Position numbers and translations under genes: made by a program
Assembly: GCF_030123325.1 (NCBI RefSeq)
Contig: NZ_CP126106.1
Location: 5,112,001-5,176,000, forward strand
DNA from: Peribacillus simplex
Lineage (GTDB): Bacteria; Bacillota; Bacilli; Bacillales; DSM-1321
Length of the DNA: 64,000 nucleotides
Direction of reading: 5' to 3'
Notes under the pieces: model-generated
Database searches by the model: none
Told to the model about the DNA's origin: nothing
The model's input: only the letters and a program-made list of their open reading frames with translations
Shown here: positions 31,952-39,829 of the stretch, one piece after another
How the letters are laid out: each line of letters opens with the position of its first letter
Numbering within the stretch: position 1 is the stretch's first letter

Positions 31952-32427
31952 TAAACAACACGCTTATGAATTCTCCTAAGCGTGTTGTTTTCCGTTGGAT
32001 TGCATGATTCCCCCGTGTATTTATACGGCAGTAATTCACCGATTTTCACCTTGACCGTTTCCCCATTAACATTCAGTATGACAAAGCACTCTTTGGCATA
32101 ATCCGAGATTAATTCCCGGCACATCCCACACGGGCTAACCACTTTTAAAGCTCTGTCTTCATCATCGGAATAGGGATGCTTAACCGCCACGATGGTATCG
32201 AATCCCCTTTCCCCGTCCGATATCGCCTTGCCGAGCGCAATGGCTTCTGCACATAAGGTAACCCGGCCAATATATGCTTCAATATGTACGGCATTAACGA
32301 TTTTTCCTGAGCCCGTTTTTAATGCAGCGCCAACATGATGCCTATTTTCCTCGTAAAGATCCCTAATTTTTGCACTTGCAGCTTCCATTAAATCACGATC
32401 CGACTCATTCAATGGATAAGTTTTGAT
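31888..32427 (-). pseudogene. Cytidine deaminase-like gene with damaged start and end
   Basis: The core is a normal cytidine/blasticidin-S deaminase: VGAALKTGSGKIV, zinc site TLCAEAIALGKA and SPCGMCREL. Two defects are visible. A perfect AGGAGG (32435-32440) faces an in-frame ATC at 32425-32427 with seven-base spacing where an ATG would be expected; the first accepted start, TTG 32412, is 22 bases away. At the other end the frame runs past LLPYKYTG through a terminator hairpin and 64 bases into the opposite gene. A one-base change in the GGGGG run near 32011 would end it at a TAG inside the hairpin. It may be decaying or carry a C-terminal frameshift, and could still be partly functional because the zinc site is intact. 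Confidence 0.6.
31954..31990. terminator. Bidirectional terminator between MEDS and deaminase genes
   Basis: AACAACACGCTTA / TAAGCGTGTTGTT, 13 perfect pairs. It lies inside the extended deaminase frame, which argues that the original stop was upstream of it. Confidence 0.88.
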
Positions 32428-32454
32428 GATTGGACCTCCTTACCTTCTAATATT

Positions 32455-33603
32455 TCATTTAGTGATTTTTTTTAACGCTTCTAAAGCCAATAAGCGGAAA
32501 TATGAAGCAGCTGGAAAAAGTGCCGTTTCATCTACTATAAACTTAGGATGATGCAGGTCATATGGACCGCCCGACCCTATCATTACGAAAGCACCTGGTA
32601 TTTTTTCTTGGTAAAAAGCGAAGTCTTCCCCTATGGAGCTGGCTTCTAACGTTTTTGTCGTGTAACCTGCTGTGTCTCCAACCTGAAGCGCCAAATCTGC
32701 CCATTCAGGCGTATTATCAACTGATGGGGGGCCAGGATGCCAGGATAATTCAACATTTGCATTGAAAGTTTCACTTATACCGTGCAGGACTTGTTTCATG
32801 CGTTTCTGGATGAACTCTCGTTGAGTTTTACTGAAGGTGCGGACGGTTCCTTCCAAATATGCACGATCCGGGATAACATTCCACGTTGAGCCACTATGAA
32901 TTTGAGTGATGCTCAAAACCGCAGTCTCTTTTGGTGCCACATTGCGGCTGATGATGGTTTGCAACGTTGAGATAATATGTCCTGTTATGATAATCGGATC
33001 ATTTCCCTCTTCCGGTTTGGCCGCATGTGAGCCAGTTGCTTTAACATGCACTTCAAAGCGATCGACCCCCGCTGTCAGTGCGCCATGTTTTGTCCCTAGC
33101 TCCCCAACTTGCAATGTCGGATCATTATGAAGGCCAAAAATCACATCCACATCATCCAGCACACCGGTTTCCATTACAGCACTTGCACCATGTCCCGTTT
33201 CCTCCGCAGGTTGAAAAATCAAACGAATCGTTCCGGAAAGATCTCTTTCTTCCTTTTTTAATAAAAAAGCAGTCCCCAAAATGACGGAAGTGTGAAAATC
33301 ATGACCGCATGCATGCATCACGCCGTTGTGCCTTGAAGGAAAGTCCACCTCAGATTGCTCCAAAATTGGTAAAGCATCAATATCGGAGCGAAGCGCTATC
33401 GTAGGTCCCGGCTTACTCCCTTTTATCTCAGCTACGACACCAGTTTTCAATGGGAAATCAAGTATCTTAATATCTTGAGATTGAAGCGCTTCTTTAATTT
33501 TTTTAGTCGTTTCAAATTCTTGGTTTGATAATTCAGGTGTCATATGAAGATCGCGTCTGAATTCCAATAGATAATTTTCCAATTCTACATTGCTTATGGT
33601 CAA
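32455..33603 (-). CDS. yxeP: M20 N-acyl-amino acid amidohydrolase YxeP
   Basis: This 382-residue zinc peptidase-like hydrolase (B. subtilis YxeP, 380) carries the metal motifs HACGHDFHTSV and QPAEETGHGA, a dimerisation domain, and the C-terminal GEDFAFYQEKIPG and HHPKF. In the known pathway YxeP removes the acetyl group from N-acetylcysteine to yield cysteine. In B. subtilis it sits inside the yxe operon, but here it is divergent from yxeK, so the two units share one control region. The start is a TTG 11 bases after GGAG; no better start is visible. Confidence 0.88.
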   Translation of the reverse strand: MTISNVELENYLLEFRRDLHMTPELSNQEFETTKKIKEALQSQDIKILDFPLKTGVVAEIKGSKPGPTIALRSDIDALPILEQSEVDFPSRHNGVMHACGHDFHTSVILGTAFLLKKEERDLSGTIRLIFQPAEETGHGASAVMETGVLDDVDVIFGLHNDPTLQVGELGTKHGALTAGVDRFEVHVKATGSHAAKPEEGNDPIIITGHIISTLQTIISRNVAPKETAVLSITQIHSGSTWNVIPDRAYLEGTVRTFSKTQREFIQKRMKQVLHGISETFNANVELSWHPGPPSVDNTPEWADLALQVGDTAGYTTKTLEASSIGEDFAFYQEKIPGAFVMIGSGGPYDLHHPKFIVDETALFPAASYFRLLALEALKKITK

Positions 33604-34000
33604 CGGTTGTCCATCTCCTTAAAATCCGAATAGTAATATCAAATAAGCTAATTGATAAACGTATAAAGAATGAGTTCTAAATTAGGTCGCATCGTAAGCA
33701 TCATTACAATGAATTTCCGGAAATGAAAAGTGTGTTTATTCCGAATATTTAACATTGACAATTTATTATATTAGATGCTACCATTTGATTTAATTTCTAT
33801 ATTATATTAACGTATCAATCCAAAAAAGGATTCCATTTCTATAGTAGAAAACAAGTAAGGAAATACATAGTCGGAAGGAACCCTCTTCTAAAACTGGAAG
33901 CGGGTTTTATTTCAGCATTAATTCATAGTAAACCAGTAAGGATATTCACATTATAAATCCTCTGCGTTTAAAAGTGAAGACATAAAGGAGCAATTGACAC
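33604..34000. promoter_or_regulatory. Divergent control region yxeP / yxeK with leader hairpin
   Basis: This AT-rich region presumably holds both promoters; TTGACA at about 33755 is a candidate -35. A hairpin AACCC-T-CTTC / GAAG-C-GGGTT (33879-33906) followed by TTATTT lies in the plus-strand leader of yxeK and looks like a terminator or attenuator. I find no T-box GGUACCGCG core and no S-box. CymR control is known for related sulfur genes, but no site is called. Confidence 0.5.
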
Positions 34001-35329
34001 ATGAAAAAGAGAACAGTAAAACTTGGTGTATTTTTGGCCGGAACAGGACATCACGTTGCTTCCTGGAGACACCCTAACGCCAATCCGAAAGCTAATATGA
34101 GCATCGATTATTTTAAAGGGCTGGCCCAGACTGCCGAAAAAGGTTTATTCGATTTATTATTCTTGGCAGATAGTTTGTCAGTTGCAAAGGACTCGCATCC
34201 TAATATTCTGACTCGGTTCGAGCCATTGACCTTGTTATCTTATCTAGCCTCGGCGACTTCCAATATTGGTTTGGTTTCAACGGCCTCCACCACCTACGAA
34301 GAACCCTTTAATGTTGCCAGGAAATTTGCTTCTTTAGACCATATTACCTCCGGCCGCGCTGGATGGAACGTAGTCACAACGTCCCTTGCCTCCACTGCAG
34401 TGAACTTCAATAAATCAGAACATTTAGAACATGGTCTCCGTTATAAAAGGGCGACTGAATTTGTTGAAGTTACCAAGAAATTGTGGGACTCATGGGAAGA
34501 CGATACATTGGTCATCGATAAAGAAACAGGCCAATTCATTGATGAAAGCAAGTTTCATGAAATCAATCATCAAGGAGAATTTTTCAATGTAAAAGGACCA
34601 TTAAATATTTCCCGCTCCCCCCAGGGGCATCCGGTCATTGTACAAGCAGGCTCTTCTGGCGCTGGGCAATTGCTTGCAGCAAAGCACGCGGAGATTGTCT
34701 TTACTGCCCAGGAGAACAAGGAGGACGCGGTTTCATTTTACCATGAGTTAAAAGGGCAATTGGCCGCTTTTAATCGGGAGAAAAGCAGCTTGAGCATCAT
34801 GCCAGGTTTGTTCCCGATTGTAGGACAGACCGAGAAGGAAGCCCAAGAAAAGTACGAGGCATTGCAGGAGCTGATCATTCCCGAAATAGGATTGGCTGTT
34901 ATGGGAAGGTATTTTGGAAATGTGGATTTTTCGAACATCCCTTTGGATACACCGTTTGCTGATATTTCGCTACCAGAACATGTAGATGGCATCCAAAGTA
35001 AATATGATTTGATCGTTAAACGGGCGATCAATGAAAATTTGACGTTACGTCAGACATATCAGTGGGTTGCTGGATCACGTGGACATCATATCGCCATTGG
35101 AACACCAACGCAGATTGCGGATAAGATTGAAGATTGGGTGAATGGAAATGCGGCTGACGGCTTTAATATCATGCCAGCCCTCTTGCCTGATTCTTTAACG
35201 GATTTTGTAGAACTTGTTGTCCCTGAACTGCAATCGAAGGGAATTTTCCGTACGAAATATGAAAGTAACACATTACGAGGGAATCTTGGCCTGGATAAAC
35301 CGGCCAACCAATATTCCCATAAGTTTTAA
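34001..35329 (+). CDS. yxeK: Flavin-dependent monooxygenase YxeK
   Basis: This 442-residue bacterial luciferase-like monooxygenase is of the NtaA/SnaA/DszA group (B. subtilis YxeK, 441). Conserved blocks include GHHVASWRHP, LFDLLFLADS, RAGWNVVTTS, and SPQGHPVIVQAGSSGAG for FMN binding. In the published route YxeK oxidises N-acetyl-S-(2-succino)cysteine, breaking the C-S bond to release N-acetylcysteine. GGAG precedes the ATG. It heads the plus-strand unit and is followed by the acetyltransferase, transporter and MmgE/PrpD genes. Confidence 0.9.
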   Translation: MKKRTVKLGVFLAGTGHHVASWRHPNANPKANMSIDYFKGLAQTAEKGLFDLLFLADSLSVAKDSHPNILTRFEPLTLLSYLASATSNIGLVSTASTTYEEPFNVARKFASLDHITSGRAGWNVVTTSLASTAVNFNKSEHLEHGLRYKRATEFVEVTKKLWDSWEDDTLVIDKETGQFIDESKFHEINHQGEFFNVKGPLNISRSPQGHPVIVQAGSSGAGQLLAAKHAEIVFTAQENKEDAVSFYHELKGQLAAFNREKSSLSIMPGLFPIVGQTEKEAQEKYEALQELIIPEIGLAVMGRYFGNVDFSNIPLDTPFADISLPEHVDGIQSKYDLIVKRAINENLTLRQTYQWVAGSRGHHIAIGTPTQIADKIEDWVNGNAADGFNIMPALLPDSLTDFVELVVPELQSKGIFRTKYESNTLRGNLGLDKPANQYSHKF

Positions 35330-35414
35330 ATACCTTACACCTGGCTGATAGTTCTCAAAGACAGAATCACCGAACCGAAGAGGAATTAACTAGATAGAGT
35401 ATAGGAGGCGCAAG

Positions 35415-35948
35415 ATGAGTCAAATATTTCGTGAAGTACGTGTAGAAGATGTGGATAAATTCCTCCAATTAACATTGGATGCTTATGCGAGTATAAGAGA
35501 GTTGGATATTCACTTCTCTGCGGCAACGGCCACTAGAGAGGAAGCGATTAAGCATATATCCGAAAATAAGGTGTTTGTTCTGGAGGAAAATGGGACATTT
35601 ATTTCGACCGTATCGATCCGGTTACCTTGGGGCCCTAATCCTGGACCGCTCGTATTGCCACACATAGGCTGGTTCGCTACAAACCCTGCATATAAGCGTC
35701 AAGGCATAGGGAAAAAAGTGCTGTCATGGCTCGAAGAAGAAATTTTGAAGAAGCAGCTGAGAGCCCCCGCGGTTACGCTCGGAACCGCGGATAATCATCC
35801 ATGGCTAAAGGAAATGTACGAAAAAAGTGGGTTTGAAGAGATCGGGCAAAAAGATTTAGGCAAAGGTCATCTCACAATATATTTGAGGAAAATCTTGCAG
35901 CCAGGACAATATCAAGCTTGGACTGAAAAACATAATCAAACCATTTAA
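35415..35948 (+). CDS. yxeL: GNAT N-acetyltransferase YxeL
   Basis: This 177-residue protein has a strong AGGAGG site. The acetyl-CoA loop of GNAT enzymes is seen as KRQGIGKKVLSWLEEE at about residues 94-109, followed by NHPWLKEMYEKSGFEEIG. In B. subtilis YxeL acetylates the amine of S-(2-succino)cysteine, the first step of the salvage route. It follows yxeK by 85 bases and is 19 bases before the binding protein gene. Confidence 0.87.
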   Translation: MSQIFREVRVEDVDKFLQLTLDAYASIRELDIHFSAATATREEAIKHISENKVFVLEENGTFISTVSIRLPWGPNPGPLVLPHIGWFATNPAYKRQGIGKKVLSWLEEEILKKQLRAPAVTLGTADNHPWLKEMYEKSGFEEIGQKDLGKGHLTIYLRKILQPGQYQAWTEKHNQTI

Positions 35949-35967
35949 TAATAGGAGGAAAATAACG

Positions 35968-36768
35968 ATGAAAAAAATTCTTTCCCTTGGACTCTCTTTA
36001 CTTTTCATATTAGTACTTGCAGCATGTGGCAGTTCAAAACAAGAGAATGCTGCCAAAGATTCCGAACAAAAAACAATTAAAGTGGGGTCCACTGGCCAAA
36101 GCTATCCAAATGGTTATCAAGAGGATGGTAAATTAATAGGTTTTGACGTTGAACTTACAGAACTCATCGCCAAGAATTTAGGATACAAGGTAGAGTGGGT
36201 CACTTCTGATTTCAGTGGGATAATGGGGCAATTGGGATCAGGTAAATTGGACACCGTTGCGAATGCCGTTGCTATAACACCAGAACGCCAAGAGCAATTT
36301 AATTTTACAGAGCCGTATAGTTATTATGGTGCACAAATTGTATCAAGCACAAAAAACGATGATATTAAGAGTTTGGCTGATCTTAAAGGCAAAACCGTTT
36401 CCGGTGTGCTTGGGTCTAATAACGTCGCAAACCTAGAAAAATATGATAAGAACGGCGATATCAAAATACGAACCTATGAAACCCGGGATGGCGCGATGCA
36501 AGATGCCATTAACAACCGTGTAGATGGATATATCAATTCCCGCCCAATCCTGGTTGCAGAAATAAAGAAAAATGATCTTCCGTTAAAACTAGTTGGTGAT
36601 CCAGTGGCCTATGAAAATGTAGGGTATCCATTTCCCAAAACAGAAAAAGGCAAAAAATTAAATGATGAATTCACGACAGAAATCAAAAAACTTAAAGAAG
36701 ATGGTACATTAGCGAAGCTGTCCAATAAATATTTTGGTGAAGATATCACCACGAATTCCGGCGAATAA
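35968..36768 (+). CDS. yxeM: Amino acid ABC transporter substrate-binding lipoprotein YxeM
   Basis: This 266-residue protein has a lipoprotein signal (LFILVLAACGSS, lipidated cysteine at about 20). The remainder is a family 3 solute-binding fold (GFDVELTELIAKNLGYKVEW, LDTVANAVAITPERQEQFNFTEPY is the usual ligand cleft). It captures the S-modified cysteine for import with YxeN and YxeO. AGGAGG precedes the ATG. Confidence 0.9.
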   Translation: MKKILSLGLSLLFILVLAACGSSKQENAAKDSEQKTIKVGSTGQSYPNGYQEDGKLIGFDVELTELIAKNLGYKVEWVTSDFSGIMGQLGSGKLDTVANAVAITPERQEQFNFTEPYSYYGAQIVSSTKNDDIKSLADLKGKTVSGVLGSNNVANLEKYDKNGDIKIRTYETRDGAMQDAINNRVDGYINSRPILVAEIKKNDLPLKLVGDPVAYENVGYPFPKTEKGKKLNDEFTTEIKKLKEDGTLAKLSNKYFGEDITTNSGE

Positions 36769-36792
36769 GCATAGCGGAGGTTTTAAAGCATT

Positions 36793-37464
36793 ATGAATTT
36801 TGATTTACAATATATGTTGGAAATTTCCCTGCAAATCGCGAAATTTATTCCAATCACTCTGGTTTTAGCCATCATTTCGATGGCTTTAGCCATTATTATC
36901 GGACTTGCAGTAGCCTTAATAAGGAATAGCAATATTTTTGGAATCACCCAATTGGCAGGCTTATATATCTCCTTATTCCGAGGAATGCCAACATTGGTAC
37001 AATTATTCATCATTTATTACGGTTTACCACAGTTATTCCCATCGTTGTCTACGATGGAAGCAATGACAGCGGCGATCATTGGATTCAGTTTGAAAGAATC
37101 CTCTTATTTGGCAGAAATCTTCCGAGCCGGATTGAATTCCGTGGACAAAGGGCAGATGGAAGCGGGCCTTGCAACCGGCATGAAAAGAGTGCAGATTTAC
37201 TCGCGAATCATATTACCACAGGCTGCTTTAAATGCATTGCCAGCAACAGGGAATACATTCATATCTTTGATTAAAGAAACATCCCTTGCCTTTACATTAG
37301 GAATTACGGAACTATTTGCAGAGGGAAAAATTATTGCATCCGCTAACATGCGCTTTTTCGAGACGTATTTGGTGGTTGGCTTGATTTACTGGCTATTGGT
37401 TATTCTTTATTCTTGGATACAACAATACCTGGAAATTGGGCTCAGCAAACCACTTAGAAGGTGA
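36793..37464 (+). CDS. yxeN: Amino acid ABC transporter permease YxeN
   Basis: This 223-residue membrane protein has about five hydrophobic helices. The EAA loop is EAGLATGMKRVQIYSRIILPQA, the contact with the ATPase. The Pfam-type HEQRO/HisM family pattern (SLFRGMPTLVQLFIIYYGLP) is present. Its GCGGAGG site lies about a dozen bases before the ATG. It ends four bases before the start of the ATPase gene. Confidence 0.9.
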   Translation: MNFDLQYMLEISLQIAKFIPITLVLAIISMALAIIIGLAVALIRNSNIFGITQLAGLYISLFRGMPTLVQLFIIYYGLPQLFPSLSTMEAMTAAIIGFSLKESSYLAEIFRAGLNSVDKGQMEAGLATGMKRVQIYSRIILPQAALNALPATGNTFISLIKETSLAFTLGITELFAEGKIIASANMRFFETYLVVGLIYWLLVILYSWIQQYLEIGLSKPLRR

Positions 37465-37468
37465 TCAT

Positions 37469-38236
37469 ATGATAAAAGTAAGAAACTTATCTAAATATTT
37501 TGGTGATAAACAAGTATTGAACGATATTAACTTGGATATTAGAACCGGGGAAGTTGTCGCCATCATCGGCCCTTCAGGTTCTGGAAAATCAACGTTATTA
37601 CGCTGCCTGAACCTGTTGGAAAAGCCCAACAGCGGCACCATCGAAATCAAGGATGTAAAATTGGACACCCAAAAATATAAAGAGAAAGACGCGTACCAAT
37701 TAAGGCAGCAAACAGCGATGGTATTCCAACACTATAACCTTTTTAAAAATAAAACGGCCCTAAAAAACGTGATTGAAGCTTTGCTTGTCAGCAAAAAGAT
37801 GAAAAAGGAAGAAGCCATTCAAATCGGCATGGATTTATTGAAACGGGTTGGCTTGGAAACACAAGCCAAACAATACCCCGTTACCTTATCCGGCGGACAA
37901 CAGCAGCGTGTCAGCATCGCTAGAGCATTAGCTGTGAAACCACATGCCATTTTATTCGATGAACCTACCTCCGCTCTAGATCCCGAATTGGTTAATGAGG
38001 TTTTACAAGTAATACGGGAGTTAGCGAAAGAGGATACCACAATGGTGATCGTGACGCACGAAATGCAATTTGCGAAGGAAGTTGCTGACCATGTCATATT
38101 CATGGCAGACGGACATATTATCGAACAAGGCACCCCAGAACAAGTAATTGAGCATTCCCTTAATCCGCGAACTCAACGTTTTTTACGGCAAATGGGAGAT
38201 GAAACGGACGGACCTGCCAGGCAAAAAAGGAAGTGA
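37469..38236 (+). CDS. yxeO: Amino acid ABC transporter ATPase YxeO
   Basis: From ATG 37469 (GAAGGTG site) it is 255 residues; an upstream frame overlapping yxeN is ignored. Walker A GPSGSGKST, Q-loop VFQHYNLF, signature LSGGQQQR, Walker B AILFDEPTS and H-loop VTHEM are all intact. It powers import by YxeM/YxeN. Its end overlaps the upstream region of yxeQ by a few bases, indicating tight coupling. Confidence 0.93.
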   Translation: MIKVRNLSKYFGDKQVLNDINLDIRTGEVVAIIGPSGSGKSTLLRCLNLLEKPNSGTIEIKDVKLDTQKYKEKDAYQLRQQTAMVFQHYNLFKNKTALKNVIEALLVSKKMKKEEAIQIGMDLLKRVGLETQAKQYPVTLSGGQQQRVSIARALAVKPHAILFDEPTSALDPELVNEVLQVIRELAKEDTTMVIVTHEMQFAKEVADHVIFMADGHIIEQGTPEQVIEHSLNPRTQRFLRQMGDETDGPARQKRK

Positions 38237-38241
38237 AGTGC

Positions 38242-39582
38242 ATGAACACGGAAAGGTTATCTGAAATGATTTATCATTCCAATCCGTTGGTAAATGAAGA
38301 AGTATTACAGGCTGCAATCGAAGGGCTTCTTGATTATCTTGCTGTTTCCTATCAAACGAAATCCGAAAAGGAAATGACGATTTTAAAGCAAATCATTTTG
38401 GAAGAAGGCGGAAATGGGACGAGTTACTTGATTGGAAGTCACATGCATGCAACAAGATCCCAAGCAGCACTCTTCAATGGCTTTCAAGCTCATTTACTGG
38501 ATTATGATGATGTACATTCAGATGTACGAGGTCATCCAAGCGCAGTCATTTTGTCTGCATTGTTAGCAGTTGGAGAGCCTGAAATGACCGGGAAACGTTT
38601 TTTAGCTGCCTACGTGGTAGGTGTGGAAATCATGGCTCGGTTTGGGGAAGCTATGAATCCCTATCATTATACGAAAGGCTGGCATAATACGGCTACACTT
38701 GGCGTAATAGCTGCAGCTGGTGCGGTTGCATATTTACGGGAGTACTCACCACGCTTAATAGCTGAAACCATGAGTCTTGCCGCTACCCAATCGGCAGGTT
38801 TACGACTCCAATTTGGCACTGTAGTAAAGCCGCTCCATGTAGGGATTGCCGCTAAAAACGCTGTGGATTCCGCAGATTGGATTCGGATGGGATTACATAG
38901 CAATCCCGACTTTTTGAATGATAAGAATGGTTTCTTTCAGGTATATGCAGAAAATGGAGTTCACGATTTGACGGTAAATTGGGGAAAGACATGGCGAATC
39001 GTAACACCAGGATTATGGTTTAAACAATATCCTTTTTGTTCTGCTGCGGTACATGGCGCTGATGCAGCTGTCTTTTTACATAAGACGTACGATTTGTCGG
39101 AAGAAGATATTGAATCGGTGAGTGTTTGCTTTCCTCCAAATGGTGATTCCGCTTTGATTCACCATAATCCTTCGACTGGTGAAGAAGGAAGATTTTCGAT
39201 TGAGTATATTGTATGGCTCGCGCTTACAGGCAAACCCCTGACCTTTGCTTCTTTTGAATCGAAACCTATTCCCCATTCATGGAGAGAATCCTTTCAAAAA
39301 GTAAATAGAGAGACGGATGCAACGATCAAGCCTTCCAAAGCAGCACTCCCAGTGGGACGATTTACAATTGTGACCGTGACCACAACGAGTGGGGATGTAC
39401 TATCGAAACGCATCGATACACCTAAAGGAAGTCCCGGAAATCCATTAACAAAACCCCAGCTAATAGAAAAGTTGCATAAAGCCATAGGAGATGAAGTAGA
39501 GACAGAGAAAATAATAGCAGCTGTCCATGCACTGAATCACACATCACTTGGCGTCCTTCAAGAAGCTGACTTTAGAAGCTGA
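38242..39582 (+). CDS. yxeQ: MmgE/PrpD-family protein YxeQ
   Basis: From ATG 38242 (AGGAAGTG site) it is 446 residues, matching B. subtilis YxeQ (445). The MmgE/PrpD fold is seen in HLLDYDDVH, RGHPSAVILSALLA, EIMARFGEAMNP, GWHNTATLGVIAAAGA and LWFKQYPFCSAAVH. Family members dehydrate, isomerise or decarboxylate C4-C6 carboxylates. Its step in S-(2-succino)cysteine use is not settled; a role in processing the succinyl-derived part or an isomer is plausible. It is the last gene of the unit, and a strong terminator follows. Confidence 0.87.
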   Translation: MNTERLSEMIYHSNPLVNEEVLQAAIEGLLDYLAVSYQTKSEKEMTILKQIILEEGGNGTSYLIGSHMHATRSQAALFNGFQAHLLDYDDVHSDVRGHPSAVILSALLAVGEPEMTGKRFLAAYVVGVEIMARFGEAMNPYHYTKGWHNTATLGVIAAAGAVAYLREYSPRLIAETMSLAATQSAGLRLQFGTVVKPLHVGIAAKNAVDSADWIRMGLHSNPDFLNDKNGFFQVYAENGVHDLTVNWGKTWRIVTPGLWFKQYPFCSAAVHGADAAVFLHKTYDLSEEDIESVSVCFPPNGDSALIHHNPSTGEEGRFSIEYIVWLALTGKPLTFASFESKPIPHSWRESFQKVNRETDATIKPSKAALPVGRFTIVTVTTTSGDVLSKRIDTPKGSPGNPLTKPQLIEKLHKAIGDEVETEKIIAAVHALNHTSLGVLQEADFRS

Positions 39583-39590
39583 TTGAAAGT

Positions 39591-39632
39591 AAATTAGGCG
39601 AACGGTATTTATATACCGCTCGCCTAATTTGT
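39591..39632 (+). terminator. Terminator of the yxe unit
   Basis: AAATTAGGCGA-CGGTAT / ATACCG-TCGCCTAATTT with a four-base loop. Confidence 0.92.
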
Positions 39633-39651
39633 TTATCATCAATACGATATC

Positions 39652-39777
39652 TTTACTCGTGTGTTCGGGGCATTTACTCGTGAGTTTCGACGTTTTACTC
39701 GTGAATTCAGGGCTTTTACTCGTGAGTTTCGGCGTTTTACTCGTGAATTCAGGGCTTTTACTCGTGAGTTCCACATT
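39652..39777. repeat. Six tandem 21 bp units (TTTACTCGTGAGT family)
   Basis: Six units of exactly 21 bases begin TTTACTCGTG. Two spacer versions alternate (AGTTTCGRCGT and AATTCAGGGCT), making a 42 bp higher-order repeat. The core ACTCGTGAGT is a dyad except at its two central bases. The array sits between the converging yxeQ and gltB ends and is the inverted relative of the large array at 60.6-62 kb. Confidence 0.9.
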
Positions 39778-39789
39778 TCCCACCATACA

Positions 39790-39824
39790 AAAAAAAGAAG
39801 CACCATTATGGCACTTCCTTTTTT
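39790..39824 (-). terminator. Terminator of gltB
   Basis: GAAGTGCC / GGTGCTTC (two G-U pairs) with an A/T-rich flank on each side, just beyond the gltB stop. Confidence 0.7.
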
Positions 39825-39829
39825 TAAAA

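Noticed and set aside
33604..34000. T-box or S-box in the yxeK leader
   Set aside because: The GGUACCGCG core and the S-box blocks are absent. Only a simple hairpin with T residues is visible.
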